Shown piece by piece: positions 42,645 through 54,055 of a stretch of 64,000 nucleotides of DNA (position 1 is its first letter; every line of letters starts with the position of its first letter). Below the pieces are notes generated by a model. That model made no database searches, was not told where the DNA came from, and saw nothing but the letters and a program-made list of their open reading frames with translations. The translations under genes and the position numbers were made by a program. The stretch comes from Argyresthia goedartella (taxonomy: Eukaryota; Arthropoda; Insecta; Lepidoptera; Argyresthiidae): the NCBI GenBank assembly GCA_949825045.1, contig OX463829.1, forward strand, positions 2,852,001-2,916,000, written 5' to 3'.

Positions 42645-43566
42645 GTTCTGTTTTTGTGCAAGTAAGTGTAAAATAATAATCATAATAATAATAATAATAC
42701 CTTGGACACTATTTACACACATTGATCCCCTGTATCTTGGGTACTATACACATACTTATATAGATATTCATATTCATATTCATATTAATTTTATTTGCAG
42801 ACATGTACACGGGGGTTGGTTACAGGTGGGTGGGGGGGGGGTGTGTGTAAATATAGAGTAAAAGTACATGCACCCTGAAAGGGTATCACAATTGTTCGCT
42901 TAATATCTAGATAAAACATTTCACAAGTAGTTAACATTTCAATTAAAATATACAAAATATCTTGTTTTAATATTCTTAATTATTGCAACGCTGAGATCAG
43001 TCATAAATTCGTCTATAGTGTAGTAGCTTTTTGAGATTAGCAGATTTTTTAGTTTTATGCTGAACGAACTAACGGTTTGTTCGTTTTTTATATTGTTTGA
43101 TAGGTTATTGTATATTAAGATTGACATATAGTATGGGCTTTTTTTGTAAATTTCTAGTTTAGGTTCTGGTAAAACTAAATTATTTCTCCGTCTAGCGTTT
43201 GTGTGGTGGTGATATTGTTCGGGGTGTTTTTTTACGTAGGTGGCTATTTCTAATATGTACAGCGATGGTAGAGTCAAAATCTTGTCTTTTTGGAAGTGGG
43301 GTTTGCAGCTGTCTATATGCTGAATATTAACTAAGATCCTGATACATTTCTTTTGCATAATAAACAAGTCGTTAGCATCGACGCTATTACCCCAGAGCAT
43401 TATCCAGATAAATATTATACATAGATAAATAAACAACCATGACTAGGGTACAAACATCTGTTCTCAACAAACAAGTATTTGCACCACCGGGACTCGAACC
43501 CGGGACCCCCGGCTTCGTAGGCAAGGTCACTGCCGACTCGGCCATTCGGGTCGTCAAGTATAATGT
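42645..43566 (-). repeat. tRNA-derived SINE, family S1, split by a LINE
   Basis: The head at 43408-43566 has A-box TGGCCGAGTCGG and B-box GGTTCGAGTCC on the minus strand. The 3' body (CTATATAAGTATG ... ACAGGG ... TGTGTGTAAATAGTGTCC) and TTA-rich tail are at 42645-42770. The break falls inside AATATTTATCT|ATATAAG, contiguous in the copies at 51.4 and 61.6 kb. Confidence 0.85.
42771..43407 (-). mobile_element. 5'-truncated CR1-group LINE nested in SINE S1
   Basis: Minus-strand frame 42939-43407: IMLWGNSVDANDLFIMQKKC, then LPSLYILEIATYVKKHP and a basic tail to the stop, the RT C-terminal region of CR1-group LINEs. A 3' UTR with GGGTGCATGTAC follows, and the tail is (ATGAAT)n at about 42771-42790. 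It is oriented like the SINE but is an insertion, because SINE sequence continues beyond it. Confidence 0.8.
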
Positions 43567-43650
43567 AATCTTCATTTTCCAATCACCCAATCGCCTGACC
43601 TAACGTTGCCTGCTACACCTCATTATTATTTGAGATTCCACATTAAAAAA

Positions 43651-44090
43651 TAGTAGTTTATGTGACTGCTACATAATGGAGGTCATTTATACTCGAGTTC
43701 GGCTCGTTTCATAATAATATCACTCGAGAGTTTTAATGCCTAATTATGTACAATTACATACACTATTTTATCTACACACATCTCATAACCTCTCTTCGAT
43801 GTGTTCAGGAACCGCATGTTCGACCGGCATTGTGGCATTGATCATTGCTCTGCAATTGTTTAGCTTGTTCTGTAGTACCAACTTCACAGACAAACTAGGG
43901 ACGGCACGCAGGCGGGCGTCGGCGTTCGAAATTTGAATGTCATGATTTGACAAATTTTTGTACATTATGGTCATAATGTACAAATTTTCAGTTAATAAAT
44001 GAGTTTTTACCAAATAGTTTTACATTGTGCTGGTCTTAACGTGCGATTTTTGGACGCAGTAAAGAGGGTTTATGATACGTGTGTAGATAA
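43651..44090 (-). repeat. P repeat, copy 2
   Basis: Reverse-oriented homologue of 38663-39117, roughly 85-90% similar by eye, with the TTTGTACATTATG / CATAATGTACAAA hairpin near 43957-43994 preserved. Confidence 0.75.
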
Positions 44091-44473
44091 AATAATTTAT
44101 TTCCATCATTCTGATATAGGGCACGCTCGTAATCAAGTGGAATGCCCGCTCAAGTTGACTCAAGTCCTACTCACTTAGTGTTTTCAGTAAATCGATGTCA
44201 GCACTCAACAGTCGATACTTTTAATGGAAAACCTTTGGAGCCCGACATTAAAACCCAGTTAGGCTTCACGAGACCTTCACAAAACGACCATTGGATTTTG
44301 TTTATTCTCCTCTGGCGTCTAATTATCGCCCATTTGTCTAGTAAAATTCGGTTAGGAGCGAGAGAAACGTTTTAAAATACAACGCTGCTAGGAGTTTGGT
44401 CACAAAGCAGAGAACATTTCTGTGGATCGAAGTTCATCGTAGATTCACCAATGTCACTTATTTGAACCGGGAA
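44091..44473. other. No gene recognised
   Basis: Unique-looking sequence. A 77-codon frame at 44142-44375 has no recognisable family. Confidence 0.4.
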
Positions 44474-44687
44474 TAATGGCCGATTTCACCAACGATCCCT
44501 ATATTTTAGGGGACACTTTATTTCTTTCAGGGGTCGCCTAGCGGTTGTTTCGATTTGCCCAAAGTGTAAGGGTCATCTAGGCTCTTTGGGGACCCCCTAA
44601 ATATAAGAGTCCAGCCACCGAAATAATCGCTAGACAGCTAAGAAAAAGAGCTAAGTGTCCCTTAACTGTTGGTTAAATCGGGCATTA
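44474..44687. mobile_element. Foldback MITE, about 214 bp
   Basis: Inverted ends TAATGGCCGATTTCACCAAC (left) and, on the other strand at the right, TAATGCCCGATTTAACCAAC. Inner inverted blocks CTATATTTTAGGGG and CCCCCTAAATATAAG are also present. TA at the edges suggests a TA target. Confidence 0.7.
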
Positions 44688-45004
44688 GTCCACCAAATAT
44701 TAATGGGTGGTTGGTTTGTGGGGCGTCGATCATGTGCCCTCATATGGTAAAACACTATACACCCTAGTTTGTCGGCCATATGCAAAACGGTCGCGGCAAC
44801 GCTGCACTTTTTTGTGACATAAAAATTCCTTTCAACATCAAAGCAATTCCGATATAAAAGCTTCCTTCATGAATGCTCCTTTCAAGACCTCGGACCGATC
44901 CGACTTCGTAGTGTAATCAAGCTGCGCGCCCGAATGGAAGAAATCCAATGGTTCACTTTTTGTACAAAATGTAACAGAAAGCTGTAGTTAAATTTTAAGG
45001 GTTT
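44688..45004. other. No gene recognised
   Basis: No similarity recognised between the two foldback elements. Confidence 0.4.
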
Positions 45005-45174
45005 GTTAAGGACATCGTTGTATTTTTTTTACTACGAAACTGATTTGATCAGAGCAACTTTATTTTTTACTTTCCTACAAATTTTGGCCGGGCGGTCAGC
45101 TGGAGAAGTGAAACATAAAGTTGCTCTGATCAAGGCGGTTTCAAAGTAAGAGTTGTTCAGAAAGATGTCCTTAA
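45005..45174. mobile_element. Foldback element, about 170 bp
   Basis: GTTAAGGACATC (45005-45016) and GATGTCCTTAAC (45163-45174) are the outer arms. TTGATCAGAGCAACTTTA and its complement TAAAGTTGCTCTGATCAA are the inner arms. Together the arms are about 58 bp long and imperfect. Confidence 0.7.
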
Positions 45175-45177
45175 CGT

Positions 45178-47545
45178 CCCCTGAAAATATGAATGCACCT
45201 TTCTATTACACAGTTAACATCTCTAACCGTGAAAAACTTAAAGAAAGCGTACAGCAAACATCATGGGATAGAGTATTTGCTGAGCCTGACTTAGAAAAGA
45301 GCTTCAACATCTTTCATGATGTTTTATTGGACCATGGTTGGCTATATCATGATATATTCAATTCTGCAAAAATCCGCAAAGTGCGTCGTCAATAAGCTAA
45401 GAATTACCAAATAATTAAAAACTACACACACACAAAAACTGAACATAATAAAAATCAAAATTCTAAACAAATAAACCGCCCCAGGACATGTCCGACCCAA
45501 AGGTACCCATCACACTGGCAGCATTAGCGCGCTGCACGGCGAGTGAGATCCTTTGGATCAGGAACGCTCCGGAACGATTGTCAAAACCTCGGTCCCTCAA
45601 GCGTCGCCCAATGTCCTTGACAAACATCCTGCCCTGAGCACCCCAAATACCCGTACCGTTTTATTGGAAGCTTTCGACTTTTGTTGTCCTTCTATTAAAG
45701 TAAGAGGTGACGCCTCCAAAAACAAAACAAAAAAAGACTGGCTCACCCCAGGCATTAGAAAGTCAAGCAAGATTAAAAGAGATCTCTTCGTTAAAGCTAA
45801 GCAATCCAAAAATATTCAGCAGCTCGAGCATTATAAGTTATACTCTACTATTTTACGGCGAGTTATAGAGATGTCTAAGAAACTTGCAAACGAAAAAATT
45901 ATTTTAGTCTCTCACGATAAAATAAAAGCCACCTGGAACCTAATAAACTTGAATATAAAAGGGAGAAAAGATTTAGACATTCGAGATTACAGGGGTCTAA
46001 TGGATAGAAAAAAAACACCAAAGTGTAATAATGAAGCAGCAAACTTATTCAACCATCACTTCACAGATTTGTCTGAAATGCCAAGGGAAAATTCTTAAAT
46101 AAAATTACCCGATTTTCACCATAGATCTATGTTCGTAAATGAAATTGAGATCGGCGAACTTCACAAACACGTGAGGAACCTTAAAAATTAGAAATCAAGC
46201 GGCTATGACGCTATATCGGCTAGCATCATAAAGCATATATATGATGCCATAGCGATCTCACTGCTCTAGAAGGCGTCTTTCCATCAAGACCAAAAAGGCT
46301 CAGCTAATACCGATACATAAAAAAGACGACCTACTGGATGTCACAAACTACAGACCCATAACGTTGCTCCCAGTTTTGTTAAAACTGTTCGAAAAAGTTA
46401 TGGCATAAAAGTTAAGTCTTTATCTGTGCGTGGAAAAAATATTGGCAAAAGAACAATTCGGATTTCAAAAAGACATTTTCACCATAGACGCTATTTTCGA
46501 CGGACTATGTTGCAGAAGCCTTAAATAGAAACTCAAACGTCATGACAGTTCTCCTTGACCTATTAAAGGCTTTCGAAAACGTAAGTCATGTAATTCTGGT
46601 GGAGATTTTAAACCGTTACGGCATACGGGGTCCGGTTAATGATTAGTTTGTTTCATACCTAAGCGAGCGGAAACAGGGTGTCTTGTTACCAACCATGGGA
46701 GAAAAAGTGATCTTAAAAAATATAGAGTCAAGCTGCCGTGAAACTAAAATAGGAGTGCCACAGGGTAGTATATTAGGCCCAATTTTGTTTTTACTATATA
46801 TCAATCACCTTCCGCTTTTAGTAAACAATAAAATTGTAATTTTTGCTGACGACGTCTCTGTGTTTTTTAAATTTGAACGTAGCGAGTGTGAAGATTTAGC
46901 CAAAGAAATTAATACAACGATCGGCGTTGTTTTATATTGGTTTAGTTCTTTAAATCTGAGTACAAATATTAGCAAAACGAAACTCATGTATTTTAAAAAC
47001 TGCAACACCCATATGCCACAACTTGACATTCAAGTAAACGGCGAGAAAATAGAATCGGTTCCGTATGCCAGATTCTTAGGAATCCATACAGACTGTAACT
47101 TAAATTGGAAACGACACGTTGAAGTTCTTGAAGGTAAACTCAGTGGTTTCTGCTACGCATTGCGGTCTTTGAGGAGGATATCGACAAAAACAGCTGCTCT
47201 ACAGGCTACTTTGCGTTCTTCCAGTCTAGGATAATATATGTTTTAAAGGTCTGGGGGGGTTGTATTGAAATTAAAAATATCTGTTCTTTTAAAAAACCGA
47301 TGATTCATACCATTACAGCACTTTACCTAACAGAGTTATGCAAGTTGGTCAGGCGTTATCCTAAAAAGTTTCCCCAGAGGCCGCCTGGTGTAAGTGAAAG
47401 GCTAAATAATAAACACAAACTGAATTTAGAAATTCCGTTAAACAGAACAGTTTCGCATACACATAGCACAAAGGTGACCGCAATAAAAATTTACAATAAG
47501 CTGCCTGAAGATATCAAAACTTTATCTGGAATCTCTATCTATTAG
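45178..47545 (+). pseudogene. CR1-group LINE ORF2: linker and reverse transcriptase, many lesions
   Basis: Linker FYYTVNISNREKLKES ... SFNIFHDVLL stops at 45330 and resumes after an insertion with EAFDFCCPSIKV and DWLTPGIRKSSKIKRDL (to 46098). The RT region is broken by several stops and frameshifts (ITLLPVLLKLFEKVMA, EQFGFQKDIFTIDAIF; motif A reads only as LLKAFE). From 46683 it is clean: GVPQGSILGPILFLLYINHL (B), IFADDVSVFF (C), STNISKTKLMYF (D), ARFLGIHTDCNLNWKRHV (thumb). A last piece runs from 47300 (TALYLTELCKLVRRYP) to 47545. Not functional. Confidence 0.8.
45331..45657 (-). mobile_element. Antisense retroelement 3' fragment with 10-bp target duplication
   Basis: Flanked by GTTTTATTGG at 45321-45330 and 45658-45667. 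On the minus strand it encodes a C-terminal tail, IGRRLRDRGFDNRSGAFLIQ then RISLAVQRANAASVMGTFG, with stop and 3' UTR. The same tail (GRRLREGGYDYRSGAFLVQR) is found antisense at 62.75-63.01 kb. Its family is not assigned. Confidence 0.85.
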
Positions 47546-47592
47546 AAATGTGTCCATATGACTTATATGAATATTATAATTATAATTAATTA

Positions 47593-47822
47593 CACTGACG
47601 AGCAATGAAAAAGTTCCAGTGACATAGCACCAAATTACTCCTAAACGAGAAAGGCTAGCTTAATGACGCCGTCTGCAATATTGAAGTACAGTTAACAGCG
47701 CATCAGAATATTACCAATTAAAAAAAAACTTTTTAATTTATTAAGCTAGGTTCTATGTCTTAGGAGCTATTATGGTGTTTGCCGGCATTTTGTGGGTGGA
47801 ACTTTTTCATTGCTCGTCATTG
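47593..47822. mobile_element. Tc1/mariner-type MITE, 230 bp
   Basis: Near-perfect terminal inverted repeats of about 26 bp: left CACTGACGAGCAATGAAAAA..., right complement CAATGACGAGCAATGAAAAA.... TA lies on both sides (47591-47592, 47823-47824). It carries no coding capacity and is inserted in the LINE 3' UTR. Confidence 0.85.
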
Positions 47823-48076
47823 TAATAATAAGATAACGTAATACAATTCCACAAAATGACATTATTTAGGATATTAAAATTCAAATGACTGTGTGTAGTT
47901 TTTATTCTTTTATGACTTTGTGACTGTGTAAATTGTATTATAATTGTTAGTATTTAAATCCTTGTATAATAAGTTGCTACACTCTTATGAGTAAAATTAC
48001 ACTGACTCATTATTACTTTTATCATAAGATCTTTATAAACGTGTAATTTATGGCAATAAAGAACTGAACTGAACAC

Positions 48077-48239
48077 CCTGTAGAGAGGACTTAAATACAA
48101 GCGTTTGTTCGTATTTCATATCATTTTTCATATAATTTTCTTCCAAGAGACCTTTACATCATCATCATAATGATCAGCCTGCCAGGGAACACCTGTATAA
48201 CCTTAGTGTTCAAAATCAATATTTTGAACACTTTCCAGA
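48077..48239. other. Short spacer with a 12-bp palindrome
   Basis: AGTGTTCAAAAT (48205-48216), loop CAAT, ATTTTGAACACT (48221-48232). A CATCATCATCAT stretch near 48160 resembles an antisense RTE tail. Confidence 0.6.
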
Positions 48240-48540
48240 ACTTAGCTCCGTGCTAATGGGTTTCACGCTTGCTTCTATTACAGTAGATGCAGGTTCCAAT
48301 CCTGACCATTTACCTAAGAGATAATTAATTTATCCCAAGTTCATTATCGGACGTTCTCTGTTTCGGATGACACGTTAAGCTGTGATTCCCGGCTACTATC
48401 GCTGCGTGGTACAGGTCGTAATAAAATCCCTCACCAACCCGCACTGAGCCAGCGTGGTGGAGTATGGCCCAGTTCTGGCTGTTGAGGTGAGGGGCGCCGC
48501 ATTCGCCCGTCGACTTCTGGCGGGGTAGCTGAAAATTTAG
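48240..48540 (+). repeat. tRNA-SINE, family S2, diverged copy
   Basis: GGGTTTCACGCTTGCTTC and a damaged B-box (GGTTCCAATCC) match the 37.4-kb copy. The 3' half continues into GAGCCAGCGTGGTGGAGTAT, a dispersed tail also in the Harbinger copies. Confidence 0.65.
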
Positions 48541-48937
48541 GTGTTTTTTTCGAATTTACTGACAAACGGAGATAAGCTAATTGATTCAATTTAAGGATTA
48601 ATTATCAATCTCTAAAATAGAAAAATGACTAACAAATAACAGTAATTTTATAAAAAAAAATATATATTTTATTTCCTTTTTAATATAGACTATGTCAGGA
48701 TTTTTTATGATCGTGGCCAATTAATTCAATTGTGTAATGAGACAGTATTTAAACTAGATTATCTTATTCTAAATAATATATATATTTTTGAGACTGACGT
48801 ATCTATGTTTTTTTTTTGCCAAAGCACTCTTCAGTGGTTTGTGTGGTATTAGGCCTTAATCTTACTCGTATCCGGGTAAAGGCCTGTGCCCCTCTGTGGG
48901 GATATTAATGGGCTAGAATAATTTCAGTACTGAAGAC

Positions 48938-49115
48938 CTCTATGGCGTTGCGATTCGTGAGAGGCCCCGGGTTCGAATCCTGGCTGGCTAGGAAGAAAAA
49001 AAACCCCAGGGATTGGATAGCTGTTTCTGGTTCTAACGAAACAATGTATCCTAGTGTGGGGCTAGCAATGCCTTTATATAAGTGCATGTTTGATATTATG
49101 ATATTCCTTCCCAGC
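48938..49115 (+). repeat. tRNA-SINE, family S3
   Basis: ACCTCTATGGCGTTG start, B-box GGTTCGAATCC, then TGTTTCTGGTTCTAACGA and GTGTGGGGCTAG. It matches 59895-60085. Confidence 0.7.
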
Positions 49116-49224
49116 ATTTAATCCTTTTTAGCAAAACTATCACATGGTTCCCCTGCCTTTTTGTTCAAAATCAAGGCGTTCGATCCCCGGCCAAGAAAGA
49201 ATAATTTATGTTTAATCTACATGA

Positions 49225-49650
49225 CAAATGTCAAAAAACTGGTCAAGTGTGTGTCGAACTGGCGCACGAAGGGTTCCGTACCACTGTTCAATGGTAGGGA
49301 TGCTGTGGAGTGAATAGTTAGGATATTACTTGGCAAAATATTTTTACAATGTTATTTGTGCGGCTATTTTCACACTCCATGTACGTAACCAGGTGCATTC
49401 ATAAGTATGTATGTGGTATTTAAAGGATTGTTGTATGGGAGCCCTCTTATATATTTGTTTTATTCTGTTTTTTATTATTTGGTGTTATAGCGGCTACAGA
49501 AATACATCATCTGGGAAAATTTCAACTGTCTAACTATCACGGTTCATGAGATACACGGTTCCTGTTGACGGACGGACGGACGGACGGACCGCAGAGGCAT
49601 AGTAATAGGGTCCCGTTTGGCACCCTTCGGGTACGGAACCTTAATAATCA
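49225..49650 (-). repeat. Interspersed lepidopteran repeat, near full length
   Basis: Antisense: starts near CTGGTCAAGTGTGTGTCGAAC and CGAAGGGTTCCGTACC, includes GTATGTATGTGGTATTTAAAG and a GGAC microsatellite (49567-49591), and ends GGGTACGGAACC. It corresponds to the repeat in the duplicated unit. Confidence 0.75.
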
Positions 49651-50274
49651 ACTCTCTCCGTAACAGCCTTAACACTAATTGCACAAAATTAGAATAAATA
49701 ACCAATAAGGAAAATTTAGTCGCACGTTCTTATAAAGTACGCGGCGGAATGTAATTTATGGGTGAGCCGGTTAATTTATTGCTCTTGTAAATAAAGCATT
49801 TTTTTAGGTACGACTATAACAAACGTCGGCCTTGCTAGTCGAGTCGTTAAGGGCTTGAGGGGAAGGGTTAAAACTTATGCGTCTTCATTTCAGACGAGAA
49901 CTACTCTTGTACAGAATGATGTCCGAAAATACTTTGTAAGGAAGCCAAATTGCCATAGCGGCCAGTCACATAACCGATCATTTTATTTTTTTTATTTACT
50001 TAGTCACTCGACCAATCAAGTGTTAGATACCAGAGAGAAGGTGCGTTTATCCCCTATTTCCGGTCAGTATTGCCAATAGTAAAAAATAATAGTGGGTAGT
50101 AGTAATTATTTTATAAAAATAAATACAAATATTATTCCAAGTTTGGGTGTTCATGCGCGAGTGGACGGTAGGTAAATTAAAACTTAATGCAAGTCCATAT
50201 TAGGTGTTCATATGCGAGTGGACGATTACTATGTCAATTGAGGTATGAAGTCTTGTAAACTAATCATGATAAGG
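49651..50274. other. No gene recognised
   Basis: Contains an imperfect direct repeat GGTGTTCAT(G/A)(C/T)GCGAGTGGAC (50146 and 50202). A 74-codon frame (49855-50079) has no recognisable family. Confidence 0.4.
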
Positions 50275-50740
50275 CCCTTACGATACAGGCTTGCCAAGTG
50301 TTAGGACAATGCTATCATCATGTGATAACTCATCATACAGTGGACAGGACAAGTATACCATATTACTTATTAATAGAATAATAAATATTCTGGTGCTGTA
50401 TTAATAAACCATTTTAATTTTCAATCAAACCACTCAGTTTCTCTTCTTCGTAATAATTTATTGCACACTGATAGATAAAAAGTTGTGTAGTGTAAAACAA
50501 ATGTACAAAGGCGAGCTTATCTCTAAAAATAATTTACTTCCATCAGACAAAGGCATGACAGGAAAATTAACCATGAAAGGTTATAGGCCATGCACAATTT
50601 CTAATCTATAATAAAATACATATTAATATTATATTAATCTATAATTAAATTTCTATAAAATATGAAAAATAAAATACCTATGTACCAAACTACTTAACAA
50701 ATACCAATATATAAACATGTACATATAGTAATATTATACA
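50275..50740. repeat. LINE 3'-UTR fragments
   Basis: CCTTACGATACAGGCTTGCC at about 50276 matches the nested LINE 3' UTR near 3525-3545. An antisense block around 50440-50610 (ATGTACAAAGGCGAGCTTAT) resembles the 3' end of common lepidopteran LINEs. There are no coding remnants. Confidence 0.5.
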
Positions 50741-50749
50741 TACTTTAAC

Positions 50750-51085
50750 TACTTAAGGGATATTACAATGTTCAAGATTACTGAAGGGATATTACAATGT
50801 TCAAGATAAATGACGGGACTGTATGGGGTTAATCTGGTTCAACACATACCTTGGTGTTATTAATTTTGTAATTATTTATTTCTGCTTATTAATTTTGATA
50901 ATGATATAAATATATGTATACATTGTATTAGTGAAGCATAAGCAATTTTTAAAAGAGATGTAAAAATCAATCTGTCAGTGTTTCTACGCCCTGCTTCTCC
51001 CACAGTGGTCCAATGTAGAGAAGTGGCAATAAATGACGATTGCTAAGTATATGTACATATCTACAGTAATAAAGATATTTGGAAT
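50750..51085 (+). mobile_element. 5'-truncated CR1-group LINE 3' end
   Basis: Same family as 1306-5420: the last ORF codons (GGGATATTACAATGTTCAAG, duplicated once in tandem), TGTATGGGGTTAATCTGG, and the intact 3' UTR including CTCCCACAGTGGTCCAATG. This copy lacks the insertion seen at 5012-5336. Confidence 0.85.
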
Positions 51086-51423
51086 TTGGGATTTGGACTA
51101 TCACGAAAGAGAGAGGAAGTTTCTCAAACAAAATACACAATAATTACTTCGAGTATTGCCATAAACTTAATTACATACTCCGGAATCCTTCCTCCGGTCT
51201 GTAATCGTGATATTACTGTATTGAAACAATACAATTATAAGGAGACAATGGGGTCCGTGACAGGGCGTGACCTAACTTGACCCTTGTTGGAATCCGTGGA
51301 CCCCTGTCATCGCCATATTACGTGATATCCGCACTGCGATAATCGAATTCATTAAGCGAATAAAGGTGTACGCACACGTAACCTAAGTTTGATCCTGACA
51401 TAATCATGCAATTAAAATAATAA
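51086..51423. other. No gene recognised
   Basis: No open frame or repeat family that I can name. Confidence 0.4.
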
Positions 51424-51676
51424 TAAAATAATAATAACTTGGAGACTATTTACACACTTTGATCTAGCCCCAAACTAGGATTCCCTGTATCTTGGGTACT
51501 AGACAACGATATACATACTTATATAGATAAATATTATACTTAGATAGATGAACAACCATGAATAGGGTACAAACATCCGTTCTCATCAAACAAATATTTG
51601 CCCCCACCGGGACTCGAACCCGGGACCGTTGGCTTCGTAGGCAGGGTTACTGCCGAGTCGGCCATTCGTGTCATCA
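51424..51676 (-). repeat. tRNA-derived SINE, family S1, full length
   Basis: Minus strand: head TTTGATGACACGAATGGCC, A-box TGGCCGACTCGG, B-box GGTTCGAGTCC, body with CTAGTTTGGGGCTAGATC, and a TTATTATT tail. It serves as the reference copy for the split SINE at 42.6-43.6 kb. Confidence 0.85.
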
Positions 51677-53015
51677 AATTAGTTTACTGTTGAATAATCT
51701 TCTCAGAGCGATTATGTTAGCTCACACTTCCGAGATGGGCAAAAAAATCTAACGCCATCTATAGAACTGCTAAGAAGCTATTATTAATCTGTCAGAAAAT
51801 TCTTCTTTTATTGTTCTTCGCATAGTACATAAACATAGGGACGATAGTTTATGAATAGCTTATAACAAAAAAAAAGTTTTATTTTTCCCTCGCACAATTT
51901 TGATTCACAAATTGCTGTTTTCAATTCGTCCTGAAATAACAGCAAAGTGCGGACACGTCCGGCCGGTCTACGAAGCGCTCGCGCCGCGTGTCGAGTGCAC
52001 GATGTTGCGAGTGGGGAGGCAGGCAATTTAATTATTAGGTACATATTTTTATTGATATTTTTTCCAGTAACGTGTAAAAAACCACCTCTGAGACGGACGT
52101 TACTATACAAAACAACACCCTGGTATCACTTAGGGCTTTGGCGGAATTTCCACGCGACGTCTTTTTTATTCGTCTGTTTTTTCTGATCAATGAAAATTAT
52201 TTAGATCCTATTTCCCGCCACAGGGCAGCATTAGACCACATTAGCTAGGACATAGTTCTTCGAAGAAGGTTCAAAGAAGGCTGAGGGCACGGGGCGACCA
52301 GATTATTTATTTGTTCTATGGGAAAGACACAATCCCGTCTGTGATAGGTGCCACAGTAAATATGAACCTACTTTTAGGAAGAAGATTTATTCTGTGGTAA
52401 AACCGGGTTCTGCTGCACCACCCATAGGGCTATAATAATAACTAAAGTCTATTGTATAGTACTCTCATCAAAAGAAAACCTAAAAGTATCAAGTTAGGGG
52501 AATGGACGTTGCTAAATAAATATACGTACTTTCGTATTAATTTTAGGAAGTTTCAGGCTATTATAAGAAACTTATTTAAGTATTTAGAATAATAGATGTC
52601 GTAAGATGTCGTATTACTTTTTTAATAGTGTTTAAAATAACACCCCTTATGACGTCATTTCATCTAAACGAAAAAATCTATGTCATTCACATGTCACTAT
52701 TGAACATTCATAACAACTAAAACGTTCCAGAAAATTGAGTAAAAGACGGTAAAAAATATAAAATTATGGACTAAATAACATTGTTTGACAGTTTTAACGT
52801 ATATTTAGCCCAGGTTCCAAATAATATGAATTGAATTGAAAAGTATACAAAACTCACGATAAATGCAGCCGAAATGCTGAAAGATTGTAGGTGGCCTAAT
52901 TTTATTCCTGAGTGGATCTTGAATCCATTTATTACACTAGGCATGATCGCCTCGTTCTAATATTAGGATTTCACTAAGTCTTTATTATAATCTGAGATCT
53001 AACCACTTTATAAAA
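51677..53015. other. No gene recognised
   Basis: A GC-richer patch at about 51940-52020 gives a 100-codon minus frame without recognisable similarity. The remainder is AT-rich. A host exon cannot be excluded, but nothing supports one. Confidence 0.35.
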
Positions 53016-54055
53016 CCAAAAAACCAGCCAAGTGCTTGTCGGACTTCGCACATTTACGGTTCCGTAACAAATGTTGAATATAAGCCTTAAAACTAATAAA
53101 TTTTAATGAAAAATACTGATTTATTATATATATTGCTATTTTTTTAGTAAAATATACTTGATAATAAACATTAACGCCAAATTTTGAGGCCAACGGTCAA
53201 TGATAAATTATAAGTTTCTTCGGTACAAAATTTTGTAAAAAAAAACTGAGTTTGGTGGATTTTCATTCATTTGCTTTCCGATATTTTTTTAAATAAAAAT
53301 ACTGTATTAACATACTCAACGAGTTTTAAACAACAATAGCCCACTTGATGGGGTGGGTCAAATATATTTTTTCGCGCCTGCCTTTATTTTTATGGGAACA
53401 CACAAAATTATCTTTTGACTACTTTGTAGATTTAAGTCAATAATATGTTAATTTTACGAAAACATGAAGACTTTAGCATTTACCGTTTGGCTGTATGTAA
53501 AAACTGTGTCACAGACGACGGACGGACGTACGGACGAACACGTGAGTGACAGCAATTGCTCCGTTTAGTCGCGTCGGGTACGATACCCTAAAAACTATAA
53601 TATCAATATGCTGTTATGTTCTGACTGGCCACAAAGTTGATGACTGACGGGAAAACTGTTGACATTTGAAATTTTTATAGGACAGCCAACTTCACGGCGA
53701 AGGGAATTCTATAAAAAATAAACAAAATACGCTAAAGAGGTATAAGACTACACATCGACACAACATCGTAAAGCGGTTCACAGAATACATACATACGGAA
53801 CCCTAAAAAAGAATCTTGATATTACTGTTGGTGAAATTAATGTTGTTTAAATGTTTAAATGTCCCTTTAAATGTTGAAAATTGCATGTAGTTTTTTTATA
53901 TTAGTCGCTGTTGCGACAACAGGTCAACTCTACCTAACGGTTCATAAGATAGAGTCCACTGACGGACAGACGGACGGACAGAAAGACGGAAAGCGGAAGA
54001 TTATTAAAATGGTCGCGATTGGCACCCTTCGGGTACGGAATACTAATTAATCAAT
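53016..54055 (-). repeat. Two interspersed-repeat copies, antisense
   Basis: First copy about 53016-53605: AAAACCAGCCAAGTGCTTGT ... CACAGACGACGGACGGACG ... GGGTACGATACCC. A second, partial copy at about 53790-54050 contains GACGGACAGACGGACGGACA and GGCACCCTTCGGGTACGGAA. Confidence 0.65.

Larger units (their letters stand above)
45175..48076 (+). mobile_element. Decayed CR1-group LINE with two insertions
   Basis: Reads from the EN-RT linker to the 3' end, whose tail is a TGAAC repeat (48060-48076). A 327-bp retroelement piece (45331-45657) and a 230-bp mariner-type MITE (47593-47822) are inserted. It is 5'-truncated: the endonuclease is absent. Confidence 0.75.

Noticed and set aside
43408..43566. 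Possible genuine tRNA gene (A and B boxes, antisense)
   Set aside because: The same head recurs at 51.6 and 61.8 kb with a common non-tRNA body and tail, so it is a tRNA-derived SINE.
42771..43566. SINE-LINE chimera by template switching
   Set aside because: SINE sequence continues on the far side of the LINE piece, so it is a nested insertion.
49567..49591. GGAC/GTCC tandem units as a CRISPR or satellite array
   Set aside because: Only a few 4-bp units inside a dispersed repeat; no spacer structure.
51808..52186. Overlapping 100- and 79-codon ORFs in a GC-richer patch
   Set aside because: No recognisable domain on either strand, no splice-consistent neighbours.
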